NCBI GenBank assembly: GCA_946543095.1
Contig: CAMNLO010000082.1
Coordinates: 1 to 7,135 of the forward strand
Origin: an uncultured bacterium
Lineage (GTDB): Bacteria > Bacillota > Clostridia > Lachnospirales > Lachnospiraceae
Direction of reading: 5' to 3'
DNA length: 7,135 nucleotides
Shown: piece after piece, positions 6,197 to 7,135 of the stretch
How the letters are laid out: each line of letters opens with the position of its first letter
Numbering within the stretch: the stretch's first letter is position 1
Program-made: the position numbers and the translations under genes
Notes under the pieces: model-generated
Told to the model about the DNA's origin: nothing
Database searches by the model: none
What the model saw: the letters and a program-made list of their open reading frames with translations, nothing else

Positions 6197-7034
6197 GACC
6201 GTTCATCTGGACGCGCTGCAGCAGTTTCTGCAGGATCTGCCTAACATGGCCATCGCCTTCGGACTCAAGGTAGTCCTTTCCCTGATCACAGTTTTCATCG
6301 GGGTCAGGCTCATCAATCTGCTCAGGGCGCTCTTAAAAAAATCCGCTCTTCGTGCCAATATCGATAAGGGCATCATCTCCTTTCTGGACTCCTGCTGTAA
6401 ATTCAGTCTTTATGTGGTGCTGGCGTTTCTCGTCGGCATGAGCTTCGGCTTAAACGCCGCCACGGTGGCCGCTATTCTGGGTTCCGTGGGTGTGGCATTG
6501 GGTCTTGCGGTGCAGGGCGGTCTCACCAACTTTGCCGGGGGGCTTCTCATCCTGATCGCCAAGCCCTTTGAGGTGGGGGATTATATCATCACCTCCAATG
6601 CCGAGGGAACGGTGTACAAGGTGGAGGTGTTATACACCAAGCTGTTGTCCGTGGACGATAAGATCGTCATCATCCCCAACGGGGAGCTGTCCAATTCCCA
6701 GATTATAAACGTGACTGCCATGGACAAGCGGAAGGCCATCCTGAACCTGTCCATCAGCTATAACTCCGATATCAAAAAGGCCAGGGAGATCCTGCTGAAG
6801 ATGCTGGAGGAATGCGACCTGGTACTGCAGAATGACGAGAAGATGGTGGCGGTGGAGGAGCTTGCGGATTCCGGCGTGATCCTGCGCCTTCAGTTCTGGA
6901 CCAACACAAACACCTTCCGGCTTGCCACCTGGCAGGTACTGGAGGCGGCGAAATACGCCCTGGATGCGGGAGGCATCGAGATTCCTTTCCCGCAGATGGA
7001 TGTTCACTTGACAAAGAAAGAGATTTCGCTATAA
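6126..7034 (+). CDS. Small-conductance mechanosensitive channel, MscS family
   Basis: A 302-residue inner-membrane protein that forms a homoheptameric pore and releases solutes during hypo-osmotic shock. Length and layout match the minimal MscS type. An amphipathic acidic N-terminus (1-40) is followed by TM1 (about 42-66), TM2 (about 90-108) and pore-lining TM3 (about 112-143), which carries the Gly/Ala-rich signature GSVGVALGLAVQGGLTNFAG. The cytoplasmic beta domain begins at KPFEVGDYI (146-154) and contains IPNGELSNSQIIN (183-195). The C-terminal alpha/beta domain ends with the family motif GIEIPFPQMDVHL (283-295). The start ATG is six bases after AGGAGG (6114-6119); in-frame ATGs at codons 3 and 6 are less well placed. 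It lies 75 bases after the GlgB-like gene with no terminator between, so readthrough from the serine operon is possible. There is no obvious functional link to serine synthesis. Confidence 0.95.
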   Translation: MGMILMSEQLIEAAEELLPEEVAETVHLDALQQFLQDLPNMAIAFGLKVVLSLITVFIGVRLINLLRALLKKSALRANIDKGIISFLDSCCKFSLYVVLAFLVGMSFGLNAATVAAILGSVGVALGLAVQGGLTNFAGGLLILIAKPFEVGDYIITSNAEGTVYKVEVLYTKLLSVDDKIVIIPNGELSNSQIINVTAMDKRKAILNLSISYNSDIKKAREILLKMLEECDLVLQNDEKMVAVEELADSGVILRLQFWTNTNTFRLATWQVLEAAKYALDAGGIEIPFPQMDVHLTKKEISL

Positions 7035-7035
7035 T
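7008..7035 (+). promoter_or_regulatory. Consensus promoter for tRNA-Thr, inside the end of the MscS gene
   Basis: TTGACA (7008-7013) and TATAAT (7030-7035) are both perfect consensus hexamers, separated by 16 bases. The predicted start is near 7042, about 20 bases before the tRNA. The -35 lies in channel codons and the -10 contains the channel stop codon (TAA 7032-7034). Strong promoters of this kind are typical of stable RNA genes. Confidence 0.85.
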
Positions 7036-7061
7036 AACAGTGTTGGCCTCACGGCTGACAG

Positions 7062-7134
7062 GCTGGAATAGCTCAGTCGGTAGAGCGACGCACTCGTAAT
7101 GCGTAGGTCGGGGGTTCAAATCCCCCTTCCAGCT
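7062..7134 (+). tRNA. tRNA-Thr, anticodon CGT
   Basis: The full cloverleaf can be folded by eye. The acceptor stem is GCTGGAA (7062-7068) with TTCCAGC (7127-7133), seven perfect pairs. The D arm is GCTC/GAGC around AGTCGGTA. The anticodon stem is ACGCA/TGCGT around loop CTCGTAA, giving anticodon CGT at 7095-7097, which reads ACG threonine codons. The variable loop is AGGTC, and the T arm is GGGGG/CCCCC around TTCAAAT. The discriminator is T7134, and the next base is T, not C, so the CCA end is not encoded and must be added after transcription. The gene has its own consensus promoter just upstream. Whether it begins a tRNA cluster cannot be seen. Confidence 0.97.
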
Positions 7135-7135
7135 T

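Noticed and set aside
6772..7119. 115-codon minus-strand open frame over the end of the channel gene and the tRNA
   Set aside because: It overlaps a complete tRNA and a recognised MscS gene, and its translation is low-complexity and unrecognisable.

Overview
The window looks like chromosomal DNA of a moderately GC-rich Firmicute, most likely a clostridial (Lachnospiraceae-type) gut anaerobe. This rests on strong AGGAGG ribosome binding sites, a short 386-residue SerA with one ACT domain, a DUF1015 gene directly behind serC-serA, an operon gene starting at TTG, and a tRNA whose CCA end is not encoded. The genus assignment is inference.

Layout. Bases 1-243 (minus strand) hold the N-terminal 81 codons of a malic enzyme that runs off the left edge. 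A short AT-rich divergent intergenic region (244-356) carries a good sigma-A promoter facing right and a small dyad over its -10 region. Then follow, all on the plus strand and closely spaced: serC (phosphoserine aminotransferase), serA (3-phosphoglycerate dehydrogenase), a DUF1015 protein, and a 712-residue protein built like a glycogen branching enzyme (GlgB). The gaps between these four are 15, 22 and 35 bases, and no terminator is visible between them, so they are probably one transcript. After a 75-base gap with GC-rich dyads comes a small MscS-type mechanosensitive channel. A near-perfect consensus promoter is embedded in the last codons of the channel gene and points at a tRNA-Thr(CGT) that closes the window.

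How it works together. SerA and SerC convert 3-phosphoglycerate to O-phosphoserine, the first two steps of the phosphorylated serine pathway. The third enzyme, SerB phosphatase, is not in the window. The DUF1015 protein occupies its operon slot and carries a DGHHR motif resembling that of ParB/Srx-fold serine kinases, which makes it a candidate for phosphoserine/serine chemistry (hypothesis).

The most unusual gene is the GlgB-like one. It keeps both N-terminal beta domains, the barrel framework and the C-terminal beta domain of a branching enzyme. However, the residues aligned with the GH13 nucleophile, acid/base, transition-state stabiliser and region I histidine all appear replaced, and a roughly 65-residue charged coiled coil is appended. 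It reads as an intact, maintained pseudoenzyme with a likely binding or scaffolding role. There is no gene-free stretch over 300 bases and no sign of insertion sequences, phage genes or CRISPR.
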